Both the position numbers and the translations under genes were made by a program. Positions 21,444 through 29,837 of a stretch of 64,000 bases of DNA are shown here, piece after piece. The notes under the pieces are model-generated. The model made no database searches. It worked only from the letters and a program-made list of their open reading frames with translations, and was not told the DNA's origin. How positions within the stretch are numbered: the first letter of the stretch is position 1; each line of letters begins with the position of its first letter. The stretch is from Shewanella sp. OPT22 (lineage in GTDB: Bacteria > Pseudomonadota > Gammaproteobacteria > Enterobacterales > Shewanellaceae), in contig NZ_PGVH01000017.1 in assembly GCF_004168585.1 (NCBI RefSeq), positions 76,097 through 140,096 on the forward strand, written 5' to 3'.

Positions 21444-22094
21444 ATGAGTACACCGCCAATTAACTCTTCCTTTAATCTTGAGTCTGTTGCAATCTCTATT
21501 GCTGAAGCAAGAGAAGTGCTTCATCCTAAACCCACGCTCGCCCGCTCAGTTTCTTTCGCTCCGGAAGGTAAATTAGTTACTTTTATAACAGATGAAAGTG
21601 ATACTACTGTTTCAGAATTTCATCGAAGCAAAAGTGATTCTGGTGTTCAATATCAAGTTTATTCAGAAAGTGAAAATGAAGATGAAGGTGATGGCTTAAT
21701 GGAATCACATTCACAGGTGGGAAGACGGAGTAGAACGACGAGTACTTGTGGAGAAGATGAACACGCTGTAGATATAGATGCCACACCGGAAGAAGAAAAA
21801 TCAGTTAGTGATATTGATGAGAGTTCGAGCGACAGCGATTGTGAGGAGAATACACCAGCCTTAGTTTCAATCACTATGGTTCAAAAGAAAGAACTGCTTA
21901 AGAAAATCTCGGATGAAAGAGAAGATAATCAAAGAAAGATAGCTGAATATACAGAGACTCTGGGTAAGGGAGATGACGATGGAGTAAGTGAGTTAATGGC
22001 TAATATTAGAGCGTTGAAATATAGGCAGACTGTTTTGAATCGACAACTTGGTTATGTTAATAGAAACCTTTTACCACCACTCAATTTAAATTAA
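21444..22094 (+). CDS. acidic, largely disordered protein with RVxF-like motifs, unknown
   Basis: A 216-residue protein with no signal peptide. Residues 1-30 are of mixed composition. Residues 34-38 (RSVSF) and 43-47 (KLVTF) each fit the R/K-x(0-1)-V-x-F docking consensus of eukaryotic protein phosphatase 1. Residues about 50-145 are a Ser/Asp/Glu-rich disordered tract. Residues about 147-205 form a charged helix with coiled-coil character. I know of no bacterial family like this. The composition looks eukaryotic and would suit a host-directed effector, but that is inference. The stretch upstream is AT-rich and I see no strong ribosome binding site. Confidence 0.55.
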   Translation: MSTPPINSSFNLESVAISIAEAREVLHPKPTLARSVSFAPEGKLVTFITDESDTTVSEFHRSKSDSGVQYQVYSESENEDEGDGLMESHSQVGRRSRTTSTCGEDEHAVDIDATPEEEKSVSDIDESSSDSDCEENTPALVSITMVQKKELLKKISDEREDNQRKIAEYTETLGKGDDDGVSELMANIRALKYRQTVLNRQLGYVNRNLLPPLNLN

Positions 22095-22136
22095 TATATA
22101 TGTTCACTTTTAACATTAGAGGTAAGGAAACCTACA

Positions 22137-22502
22137 ATGATAAAGCGCATACTCTTTCTGACAATATTCGTTATTGCCGCTTACCAAGGTTGGCAGAAGT
22201 TTTCTCCTAAAACACCACCTGCGCCCAAAGTGGCACACGTTGTTCCTGTTCAGTACCAACCCTCAATTACGGTTTATGGCCGAGACAGCTGCAATTTAAC
22301 GCAAAACCTGATCAGTGAACTCAAGCAAAAAGGCTATGAATATGAATATCACTCTGTTGACAGCAGAATGATTAAACGCCGCTTGGCACGTAAAATGAAA
22401 AAGCAGGGTCTTAACACCAGTTTCTATGCTCTACCTGTTGTCGATGTTGACTCAAAACTGACTATCAGACCTTCTTTTGCTCAAGTCGTGAATCCTCATT
22501 AG
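22137..22502 (+). CDS. membrane-anchored glutaredoxin-like protein
   Basis: A 121-residue protein with an N-terminal uncleaved hydrophobic segment (about residues 4-20) and a thioredoxin/glutaredoxin-like domain: ITVYGRDSCNLTQNLISELKQ is the strand-active-site-helix unit and LPVVDVDSKL the cis-Pro region. Only one Cys is present at the active-site position (SCNLT), so it is monothiol, or non-redox. Topology suggests that the domain lies in the periplasm. It is convergent with the exported Cys-rich protein downstream, which could be a thiol-dependent client; that link is speculative. AGGTAAGGAAAC precedes the ATG. Confidence 0.65.
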   Translation: MIKRILFLTIFVIAAYQGWQKFSPKTPPAPKVAHVVPVQYQPSITVYGRDSCNLTQNLISELKQKGYEYEYHSVDSRMIKRRLARKMKKQGLNTSFYALPVVDVDSKLTIRPSFAQVVNPH

Positions 22503-22523
22503 CTTGCATTCAGTAGGGAGCAG

Positions 22524-22557
22524 TCCCAGTACTGAGTAACAGCACTGGGAACTCAGT
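22524..22557. terminator. inverted repeats between convergent genes
   Basis: TCCCAGT pairs with ACTGGGA, and the overlapping ACTGAG pairs with CTCAGT, so two mutually exclusive hairpins can form in the 57-bp gap between convergent genes. No clear T run is seen, so termination is only probable. Confidence 0.4.
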
Positions 22558-22559
22558 GA

Positions 22560-24176
22560 TTACAAAATGATGGTAACAGGGTTATCACTTTGGCCTAAAA
22601 CGAACGCGCGTAATTCACGATGTTGGCGCAATGGATGCAGCTGAAAGTAATACACTTCAGCGTCAGCGGCTGCGGCTTCATGAAGTGGTGTACCTTGCGG
22701 AACCAAGCGATAAAGCGGGCGTAAACGGCGCTCGCTTTCACTTACACGTAAACGTTCATATTCAAAGCCACCGCTTTCTTTAAATAAGTTTGCATCACTG
22801 TAATCCACTTGCTGAATTTCATAAGCACCTTCAACCAATAAATGTTGATTGCCCCAGCCGTGGTAGTAAGCGCCTTTTTGATCTTCTTTCGCTACGGTTG
22901 TAGTTTGGGTGGTGCGACGTACGAAAGTAGTTGAACAACGATGGCAATACGGTGCAGGCTGAACCCAACCCGCTTGGTTGCCACCTAATAACCAAGCACT
23001 GTGTTGATCGGCATACCAAAATAACGAGGTATGATAAGTTCCCTTTGAACCTGTATTTAAGTTTGCCCCGGTATTGCGAACTAATGCCACCACATCACCC
23101 GCTTGTGGCTGCTCACTCGCATCTTGCGCCCATTCCGCCCAATTACGACCCAGTGGCACGGTTACTTGACTGCCAGAATAACGAACAGGCAAATCGGTTA
23201 ACCCTGAATCCAGCATGTGATCAACAATAAACTCATTACAGTAGCCGCCATACTTCTTAGCGTTAGTGCCACTATAATGTTGATGAACTCGGTCTTTCAT
23301 TTCTTTGATCAACGGATTGGTGCCATGTGCTTTGGTCCAGTTTTTACGAGATTCCCATTCGCGCATCGCCAAGTAAAAGTGATACGGCGCTGGCTCAATT
23401 TTATGGCGAGCGTAACTCACCCCTAAACCACGTACATCTTGCAAATCAATATCGGCTGAATTAAAAAATTGGATGCGGTTACTGGTAGTGAAATTGTCAC
23501 AACCATTGCTGCCACACATATCAGCAATGCTGTCCGCTAAAAATGCAATCGAATAACGGCCATTATCAAACCACTGTTCAGTTGAATTTGGCGAATCATA
23601 CTGATGACAAGCACTCAAGCCTGTTGCCTGCTCATCACTGAACACGCAATAACTGTTGTCTGCTTTTTCTAACAGCTCAACCCATGCAGGAGCGAAACTG
23701 AGCTGACTTACATCAAACACATGCTGATCGAATACCGCACATTGGCCTGCGCCAACGTCACTGGTTTGCGGTTGATCGCACACTCGCATAATCCAGTCAC
23801 GTTTTAATGCAATGGATTGAGTGTCGCTGTGTACAGCAGCACTTAATTCAGTCGAGCAAGCAACCTCACCCGAAAATTGGCTTTCAGTAAATCGGCAAAA
23901 TTTACTGTCGTCCGCAAAGGTATCTACCCGAGTGGCATTTTTAGGTTGGTAGCTGATGCGGTTACCTTTGGTGAACACACGGCAATCAAAACGGGCTTGT
24001 TGATCGCCACACACCCGTAACATGCTGCCTTGAAAAACCTGCTCTTTCGCCAAATTCATGGCTTGCGATTTACCGGTTTTCCCGTATTGAAAGTATTGTG
24101 TCGACACTTCACTGGCATAAGCAGAACTTGCTACCGTTAATGAACACAACAATATTGAGTTAAGCGTAAATTTCAT
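22560..24176 (-). CDS. exported Cys-rich protein with CHAP-like C-terminal domain
   Basis: About 538 residues from the second in-frame ATG, where the signal peptide begins (to about SSAYA). The N-terminal 240 residues contain two or three repeats of a Cys-paired module (RVCGDQQARFDC ... FCRF ... VACS; RVCDQP ... QCAVF ... YCVFS ... SACH; DMCGSNGCDNF). The C-terminal part resembles a CHAP/NlpC-type amidase: YGGYCNEFIVDHM gives candidate Cys313, YHTSLFWY gives His382 and LLGGNQ gives Asn400, with the GDVV turn between them. A secreted peptidoglycan or peptide amidase is a reasonable reading, but overall similarity to the family is weak. The mature protein should have many disulfides. Confidence 0.6.
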   Translation of the reverse strand: MKFTLNSILLCSLTVASSAYASEVSTQYFQYGKTGKSQAMNLAKEQVFQGSMLRVCGDQQARFDCRVFTKGNRISYQPKNATRVDTFADDSKFCRFTESQFSGEVACSTELSAAVHSDTQSIALKRDWIMRVCDQPQTSDVGAGQCAVFDQHVFDVSQLSFAPAWVELLEKADNSYCVFSDEQATGLSACHQYDSPNSTEQWFDNGRYSIAFLADSIADMCGSNGCDNFTTSNRIQFFNSADIDLQDVRGLGVSYARHKIEPAPYHFYLAMREWESRKNWTKAHGTNPLIKEMKDRVHQHYSGTNAKKYGGYCNEFIVDHMLDSGLTDLPVRYSGSQVTVPLGRNWAEWAQDASEQPQAGDVVALVRNTGANLNTGSKGTYHTSLFWYADQHSAWLLGGNQAGWVQPAPYCHRCSTTFVRRTTQTTTVAKEDQKGAYYHGWGNQHLLVEGAYEIQQVDYSDANLFKESGGFEYERLRVSESERRLRPLYRLVPQGTPLHEAAAADAEVYYFQLHPLRQHRELRAFVLGQSDNPVTIIL

Positions 24177-24361
24177 CTTATTGATCTTTGTTAGCGTTAT
24201 TTTCACACTAACAAGTCGGCAGTTTTTAGGAGGTTCTGAAGTACTGTAATTAGGGTGGAAAACGGTAAAATAAGTAAGTGATTGTATAGCTGAAAATTCA
24301 TATGTTTATAGAGTGAGAATTTCTGTGAACAATATCAAACTATATGCATTATTAAATGCAA

Positions 24362-24381
24362 GCAGGAGGAGTAACTCCTGC
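24362..24381 (-). terminator. hairpin after the KAP NTPase gene
   Basis: GCAGGAG and CTCCTGC form a 7-bp stem with a 6-nt loop 19 bp beyond the stop. Only a short T-rich tract follows on the minus strand, so it is a weak terminator candidate. Confidence 0.45.
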
Positions 24382-24399
24382 AAGATGATCACTAAGCTA

Positions 24400-26040
24400 T
24401 TATCCGTTTTCCATACTGTCTAAATCTGCAGCAAGTTCGACCAAATCCATATAAATATTGGCAGTTAGACTTTCTAGCTCACGATCATAAAAAGTGTATT
24501 TGAGTAACTCTAGACTGAGCGCTTCAGAGTCACTTTCCCTTTTGTGGTTCGTAACATTATTCGCAGTTTTTTGCAGTAACGATAAGTATTTGTTGTTTGA
24601 ATTTTGAATATAGGAAGTAGGTGGTATTTGTATATTGAATATGCCTGCAAATATAAAATTTAATTGGGATTGAAGTGTGGTTTGATAAGTTTTTTGTTCG
24701 ATACTTCTGTCAATACCGTAAGATTCACCTGTTTGGGAAGAATGGGTGCTGCCTTTGAATTCGTAAACAATTTCGAATTTAGATAAATCAATAGACTTAT
24801 TTTCATATAAATAATTACTAATTGCTTTTCCATCTAATTTACTGACTTGGTTTGTATTAACAATATCTTGGTATAGCTGTTCGTCTATTTCTCTGATGGC
24901 AAAGAGAGCGGCCAAAAGTGTGATATCTAATTTTTGTCCATTGGCTAAATTACTAACAATAGATAAAATCCTATTTGCCACTTGAATTGCTGTTCTCGCT
25001 GGTAATTGAAATGCTTCAAATACCATAGCAAGATTGCTAATTTGGTTATCGATAGAATTACTTGGCCAAAGAGTAATATTTCTATTTTGTAAATTTTCTG
25101 GAGCTAATAATTCAAAATGACAATGGGTTGGCAATAACTTCTTGAGTTCAGGTTGTCTCAGTGTAAAACGACTGTGGAAAAAACGGGCAAGGTAACGGCT
25201 TGCATCAAACTCTGAACCATAAATGTTTTTTACGGCATGCTGTAACTGATGTGTGTCGGTTGCGATTATGAATACCACTCCCTCAATATCAAAAATATGC
25301 TTAATCACTTCGAGCATTTCAACGGCATAGCTCGGCCTACAGCGATCAAGTTCATCAATGAGAATATATGCAGGATATTTACGTTCTTGAATACCAGCCA
25401 CAGCTTCAACCCACTGCTTTATGTTCACTTTAAGACTGGCAATCGCTGTAGCTTTGGCTTCATGCTCTTTAAATAGTTTTTTGACGACTTCTGATGCTGC
25501 TTTGCCCAAATCGACGGATTTACCTTCTGCATCTTCACCATTAACTGTCACATCTTCATCTGAGTTTAAGACTTCTGAAAAATCAGTTCCTAAATATCGT
25601 TTAGCCATAGCACCAACTAATGCGGGAGCAGCAGACTTTAATAAACCTATCATTTTTCTTGGTAATTTATAGATTGAGCTGTCTGCATCTTTGCCCGCTT
25701 GCTCTCGAAGCTGATTTACAACAGATGACACTACAGTGAGCAGTGGATCGTCAGAGTAATCTTGTTTCCATGCATCGATATAGACCGTGGGGTAATTCTC
25801 TTTCAGTGATTGATAAAGCCGTTTAATAAAATAGGTTTTACCAGCCCCCCATTCAGCATTGAGGTTGAGTACATAATTCTTTTTTGTCTCGCTCTGAGAG
25901 TCGTAACCTTCGTTAGCTAAAAAATTAGTAATGAACTTGGCATATTTTTGTCGATCTAGTGCGTCAGCTGGCAGTGTTTTTTCGTACCCTGTCAGTTCAA
26001 ACTCCTGCTTCTCATCCCAATTAAACTTTACAACAGACAT
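24400..26040 (-). CDS. KAP family P-loop NTPase
   Basis: A 546-residue protein. Walker A is WGAGKT at residues 64-69, and Walker B is in YILIDELDRCRPSYAVEML near residue 230, a hallmark of the KAP group of STAND-related NTPases. It is followed by HIFDIEGVVFIIATDTHQLQHA with the sensor region. Between them lies an insert of about 130 residues that has a weakly hydrophobic patch (LLKSAAPALVGAMAK), where many KAP proteins carry membrane segments. No partner gene adjoins it. KAP NTPases occur in membrane-associated complexes and in some phage-defence islands (such as PifA of plasmid F), so a defence role is possible but unsupported here. Confidence 0.82.
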   Translation of the reverse strand: MSVVKFNWDEKQEFELTGYEKTLPADALDRQKYAKFITNFLANEGYDSQSETKKNYVLNLNAEWGAGKTYFIKRLYQSLKENYPTVYIDAWKQDYSDDPLLTVVSSVVNQLREQAGKDADSSIYKLPRKMIGLLKSAAPALVGAMAKRYLGTDFSEVLNSDEDVTVNGEDAEGKSVDLGKAASEVVKKLFKEHEAKATAIASLKVNIKQWVEAVAGIQERKYPAYILIDELDRCRPSYAVEMLEVIKHIFDIEGVVFIIATDTHQLQHAVKNIYGSEFDASRYLARFFHSRFTLRQPELKKLLPTHCHFELLAPENLQNRNITLWPSNSIDNQISNLAMVFEAFQLPARTAIQVANRILSIVSNLANGQKLDITLLAALFAIREIDEQLYQDIVNTNQVSKLDGKAISNYLYENKSIDLSKFEIVYEFKGSTHSSQTGESYGIDRSIEQKTYQTTLQSQLNFIFAGIFNIQIPPTSYIQNSNNKYLSLLQKTANNVTNHKRESDSEALSLELLKYTFYDRELESLTANIYMDLVELAADLDSMENG

Positions 26041-26391
26041 TACAGCTCCATGTATAAAAAATAAAACGTCGTGTTGTATGGATTAAACCATTATTGATAC
26101 AGAGCGCCAAGTGCCCCATTGCGAAGTTGTCGGAAGGCGTTGGAATAAATCTCGTAAGACCGACATGGATGTCGGGCTAATTTTCGAGGTGCATGGATGC
26201 GCCATCGAAAATGTTAGTGATTTATCCATAAGGCTGTAGAGGCTTTCAACTTTGTGGGGTGTCGAGGGATATCCAAAAGGGAAGCTGGCAGTATTTCCCT
26301 TTTGGTCGGGTGTGGGCGGAAAGCCCACGACGTCATAAACGCTGAAAGCGTTTCAAGCTAAATGTCGCAGACATTAAAACACTAAAATTGA
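26041..26391. repeat. chain of six hairpins, probable dispersed intergenic element
   Basis: This 350-bp gap has no convincing gene. Between 26160 and 26375 it holds six consecutive stem-loops. They are 26160-26175 (CCGACAT/ATGTCGG), 26181-26211 (TTTTCGA outer stem with a GG-looped inner stem) and 26273-26305 (CCAAAAGGGAA/TTCCCTTTTGG). The other three are 26312-26328 (GTGGGC/GCCCAC), 26337-26353 (AAACGCT/AGCGTTT) and 26361-26375 (AATGTC/GACATT). An 81-codon open frame crosses it on the minus strand but encodes the hairpins and is not credited. The organisation suggests a repeated non-coding element or a structured RNA; copy number cannot be judged from one window. Confidence 0.6.
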
Positions 26392-28245
26392 CTATTCAAT
26401 TTCTAAAACCAATGCCTGCTTAGCTGGCACCGTCACACGGCCTTTAAGCATTAAGCTTTCACCCGACATCACATCACGAGCCGTAAAGTTTTTATCGCTA
26501 CCCAGCACTTCTGAAAAACGACCTAAATCGAGTGTTTTCGATTTAGTATTTTTATTCAAAACTACCATGACCTTTTTCGTTTGATCATCAAAATAACGGA
26601 AATAGACATACATACCATCTTGGCGGTTGTAATGTTTAAGTTTGCCTTGGTGGATCAGCTTTGAATTTTTACGCCAGTTAAACAACTTGCGAGTGTAGTC
26701 TTGTGCATCCAACTGTTGGCTTGCCAGTCCATGGCCTGATTTTGCATCAATGGTGTCGCCAGCCCAACCGCCGGGGAAGTCGGCTCTCAGTTCACCGTGG
26801 TCGCTGGTGCCGGTCATCAAAATTTCTGTGCCGTAATAAATTTGTGGAATGCCGCGAGTGGTCGCAAAGAATGCCAGTGCCATTTTTACTAGAGCAGGGT
26901 CTTCATTAAGCTCGGTGTAAATTCTCGCCATATCGTGGTTGTCAGGAAAAATCACTAAGTTTGATGGATCGCCGTATAAGAAATCATTGGCTAAAGTTTG
27001 GTTGAGGTGAATTAGACCTTTGTCCCAACTTTCTTTTTCTGTAAGGGCTTTGACAAGGGCGATTTGTAACGGGAAGTCCATCAAGCTTGGTAGCTGGGTT
27101 GGGTAGTCATCGTGACGAGGCGAGTCTTTTTGCCAATAGGCAACTGTGGCTGGGCTGGCACTCCATTCTTCACCTACAATATTGAAGTTTGGATATTCTG
27201 CCATGATCTTGTGAGTCCAATCGGCAAGGAATGTTTTATCAGAATATGAATAGGTATCGACTCGTATGCCCGACAAACCAGCGGTTTCAATCCACCATAT
27301 CGCATTTTGAGTAAGGTAGGTTGCCACTAATGGGTTTTGTTGGTTTAAATCCGGCATTGTTGGTACAAACCAGCCTTTATTGAATCCGGCTTTATCGACC
27401 TCGGCAGCATACGGGTCGTTAAGCGCTTCACGGTAATGATTGGTTTGGGTGTAGTTGTCATGTTGGTTAAGCCAATCTTGGCTTGGCATGTCGTGCATCC
27501 ACCAATGTTCGCTGCCAATGTGATTTAAAATCACATCCATGATCAAGCCAACGCCTTTTTCGTTAGCTTTAGTTGAGAGTTGTTTGTATAACGCATTACT
27601 GCCAAAGCGTGGATCGACTTGATAATAGTCAGTCGTTGAGTAGCCATGATACGAATATTCAGGCATGGCGTTTTCTAACACGGGGTTTAACCAAATTTGA
27701 GTAAAACCCATGCGCTCGATGTAGTCGAGATGCTCAATCACGCCTTGAATGTCACCACCGTGGCGGCCGCCTTTAAAGCTGCGGTTTAACCCTTCTGACA
27801 TCGAGGCCACTTTATCGTTACTGGTATCACCATTGGCAAAACGGTCTGGAGTAATTAAATAGATGGTGTCTTTGCTGCTAAAACCTTGGCGTTGCTTAGA
27901 ATCAGAGCTGCGTTTCAATATCGGGTATGCGTGGCTGAGCATAACTTCATCGTATTGAACAAAGTCGATGTTAACCGTACCCGCTTTGAGTGCTGGCTTG
28001 AGTGTAAGGTTGATGAACATGAAGTTCGGGTTATCGGTTTTTTCAACACTGTTTACGGAAATGTGCGGGTGATTCACCACAGGAGAGAGCTGGGCAATGT
28101 TATCGCCATGTACCATTAATTGCAGTTTTGGGTTGGTCATATTGACCCACCAGTTCATAGGTTCGATGCGATCAATCGTCGCTGCAGAGAGGGAAAAACT
28201 GAGGCTGATGATCAACCCAAAAAGTACAAAAAGTAAACGTTGCAT
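26392..28245 (-). CDS. exported GH13 alpha-amylase family protein (cyclomaltodextrinase-like)
   Basis: A 617-residue glycoside hydrolase with a signal peptide (about residues 1-22, SLSAA). An N-terminal beta domain of about 110 residues of the cyclomaltodextrinase-N type precedes the (beta/alpha)8 barrel. GH13 conserved regions are seen in order: DVILNHIG (I), GIRVDTYSY with the nucleophile Asp (II), IVGEEW with the acid/base Glu (III) and FPDNHDMAR with the stabilising Asp (IV). GGRHGGDIQGVIEHLDYI marks the barrel entrance. A C-terminal beta domain ends the protein. It probably cleaves maltodextrins or cyclodextrins in the periplasm. It stands alone, without maltose regulon neighbours. Confidence 0.88.
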   Translation of the reverse strand: MQRLLFVLFGLIISLSFSLSAATIDRIEPMNWWVNMTNPKLQLMVHGDNIAQLSPVVNHPHISVNSVEKTDNPNFMFINLTLKPALKAGTVNIDFVQYDEVMLSHAYPILKRSSDSKQRQGFSSKDTIYLITPDRFANGDTSNDKVASMSEGLNRSFKGGRHGGDIQGVIEHLDYIERMGFTQIWLNPVLENAMPEYSYHGYSTTDYYQVDPRFGSNALYKQLSTKANEKGVGLIMDVILNHIGSEHWWMHDMPSQDWLNQHDNYTQTNHYREALNDPYAAEVDKAGFNKGWFVPTMPDLNQQNPLVATYLTQNAIWWIETAGLSGIRVDTYSYSDKTFLADWTHKIMAEYPNFNIVGEEWSASPATVAYWQKDSPRHDDYPTQLPSLMDFPLQIALVKALTEKESWDKGLIHLNQTLANDFLYGDPSNLVIFPDNHDMARIYTELNEDPALVKMALAFFATTRGIPQIYYGTEILMTGTSDHGELRADFPGGWAGDTIDAKSGHGLASQQLDAQDYTRKLFNWRKNSKLIHQGKLKHYNRQDGMYVYFRYFDDQTKKVMVVLNKNTKSKTLDLGRFSEVLGSDKNFTARDVMSGESLMLKGRVTVPAKQALVLEIE

Positions 28246-28334
28246 AGAGTGACACTGTAATTGTTTTTCTAAAGCTTACACTGTCTGGTGTGGCAGGTTG
28301 ATTGTTTGCAATCGTATTCACTGAGTTTGAAAGG

Positions 28335-28361
28335 CAAAGAGGGATGATAACCCCTCTTTTG
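28335..28361 (-). terminator. terminator after trmL
   Basis: AAAGAGGG pairs with CCCTCTTT around a 7-8-nt loop just past the trmL stop on the minus strand, with a T-rich tail. It separates trmL from the amylase gene. Confidence 0.6.
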
Positions 28362-28368
28362 GTGTGAC

Positions 28369-28833
28369 TTATATTGCGCCGTCATAGTCCAGTTGACGCC
28401 ACGCTTCATAGGCAATTATGGCGACCGAGTTTGATAGGTTTAAGCTTCGGCTTGACGGAACCATAGGAATACGTAAACGCTGCTCGGCTGGTGTTGCTTC
28501 AATGATATCCATCGGGAGGCCACGGGTTTCAGGACCAAACAGCAACACGTCACCTTCCTCAAACTGAAGTTCTGAGTGGGGACGGCTACCTTTAGTGGTG
28601 CAGGCCATAATCCGTTTGCCCTTTACTGCTTCGAGAAATGCCTCGTAGTTTTTATGGCGAGTAACATTTGTCAGATCTTTATAGTCTAACCCTGCACGAC
28701 GCAGCTTCTTTTCTTCAAAATCAAAACCTAATGGTTCAATAAGGTGCAAATGACAGCCGCTATTGGCACAAAGACGGATAATGTTGCCTGTGTTCGGGGC
28801 AATTTCTGGCTCATATAAAGCAATATGAAACAT
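28369..28833 (-). CDS. trmL: tRNA (cytidine(34)-2'-O)-methyltransferase TrmL
   Basis: A 154-residue SPOUT-class methyltransferase, the usual length for TrmL (YibK). The family is recognised by the N-terminus [20 protein letters not shown], then [11 protein letters not shown] and, in the C-terminal trefoil knot, [18 protein letters not shown], which forms the SAM site. It methylates the wobble nucleotide ribose of tRNA-Leu isoacceptors. The gene is 29 bp downstream of the lysophospholipase-like gene on the same strand and may be co-transcribed with it. Confidence 0.95.
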   Translation of the reverse strand: MFHIALYEPEIAPNTGNIIRLCANSGCHLHLIEPLGFDFEEKKLRRAGLDYKDLTNVTRHKNYEAFLEAVKGKRIMACTTKGSRPHSELQFEEGDVLLFGPETRGLPMDIIEATPAEQRLRIPMVPSSRSLNLSNSVAIIAYEAWRQLDYDGAI

Positions 28834-28862
28834 ATAAATAAGTCTCTAGATAATGATGTGGG

Positions 28863-29834
28863 CTATTTTAAAGCGTGCTCACTGAAAAATGCAAAAATAG
28901 CATCTAATGCTTGAGTACGCACATCATCGGTTTCAACCAAAATTTCATGTTTAGCTGGATTAATGATCTGTCTTCGACATTGACTGCTAGGCAGCAAGTT
29001 TTCAAAGATCTCGTCATAAGCTTGGTTATCAATAATGCTATCTTGATTTGCTTGAAGCGTTAGCGTTGGTGTGTTCAATGCAGGCAGCAGTAGTTTAGCG
29101 TTATCGGCAGCGGTAAGTGCTTCACGCAACCAATGGCTACTTGGTGAGCCAAGTTGAACATCTGGGTAAGTACGGTAAATGCGATGAAACTCTAAATAAC
29201 GATTGGTGCTATTTGTGAGATCATTGTCTTTAAATGCTTTAAATTTAAAGTCTGTACCGCCCAATACATAAATTGGCCAAGTTTTAAAGTCGAGCGCTTT
29301 GGCAAGTGCATCAATGACTTTTCTTGGCGCTGGTAACTTTATGCTGAGCATCGGGGCTGACAAGGCTGCCGCTTTGAATACTTTTGGGTGTTGATGCATA
29401 TATAACGCACCAATTGTGCCGCCCATTGAGTGACACAGTAGGAATAAATTCTGGTGCTTTCTCGGTTTCACCACTTGATCGACAAAAAGAGTAAAGTCGA
29501 GAACATAATCATTGAACTTTTCAACATGGCCTAAGTGACGCTTTGTCGTTAGCCGTGTTGATTTACCTTGTCCACGATGATCAACCGCATACACAGAGTA
29601 ACCTTGGCGATAAATATCAAAAATGAGTTCACGATATTTTTCATAGCACTCGATTCGTCCGTTACTGATCACCACAGCTTTATTTGAATTTGGGTTTAAT
29701 ATTTGGCAGTAAGCCAAGGTCACATCGTGACTGACTCTGAGTGAACGATGCTCAACTTGTTGCCAAAATTTTTGTTGCTCTGGTGTGTTTAAGGCCGTTT
29801 CCGACGAATACTTCATGTGGCTTTTTTTCTTCAT
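28863..29834 (-). CDS. pldB: alpha/beta hydrolase, lysophospholipase/monoacylglycerol lipase type
   Basis: A 323-residue serine hydrolase. The nucleophile elbow is LCHSMGGT near residue 147. An oxyanion/loop region YAVDHRGQGKSTRL stands near residue 82, and the C-terminal His lies in NPAKHEILVE, with the acid near QDSIIDNQAY. The PldB-type pattern fits a cytoplasmic or inner-membrane-associated lysophospholipase. I take the ATG at 29834; a TTG directly upstream is also in frame. The ATG overlaps the stop of a seven-codon open frame that has its own strong ribosome binding site, so translation may be coupled. The gene symbol is by family only. Confidence 0.78.
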   Translation of the reverse strand: MKKKSHMKYSSETALNTPEQQKFWQQVEHRSLRVSHDVTLAYCQILNPNSNKAVVISNGRIECYEKYRELIFDIYRQGYSVYAVDHRGQGKSTRLTTKRHLGHVEKFNDYVLDFTLFVDQVVKPRKHQNLFLLCHSMGGTIGALYMHQHPKVFKAAALSAPMLSIKLPAPRKVIDALAKALDFKTWPIYVLGGTDFKFKAFKDNDLTNSTNRYLEFHRIYRTYPDVQLGSPSSHWLREALTAADNAKLLLPALNTPTLTLQANQDSIIDNQAYDEIFENLLPSSQCRRQIINPAKHEILVETDDVRTQALDAIFAFFSEHALK

Positions 29835-29837
29835 CAA

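Noticed and set aside
22931..23230. 99-residue plus-strand frame inside the CHAP-like gene
   Set aside because: Antisense to a gene with a signal peptide and conserved motifs; no ribosome binding site or domain.
24206..24400. KAP NTPase and CHAP-like gene as a two-gene defence system
   Set aside because: They are same-strand neighbours but separated by about 220 bp with a hairpin, and the CHAP-like protein is exported while the NTPase is cytoplasmic, so no functional link is supported.
26083..26328. 81-residue minus-strand open frame
   Set aside because: It runs through the hairpin chain, has no ribosome binding site I can see, and its protein looks like the translation of inverted repeats.
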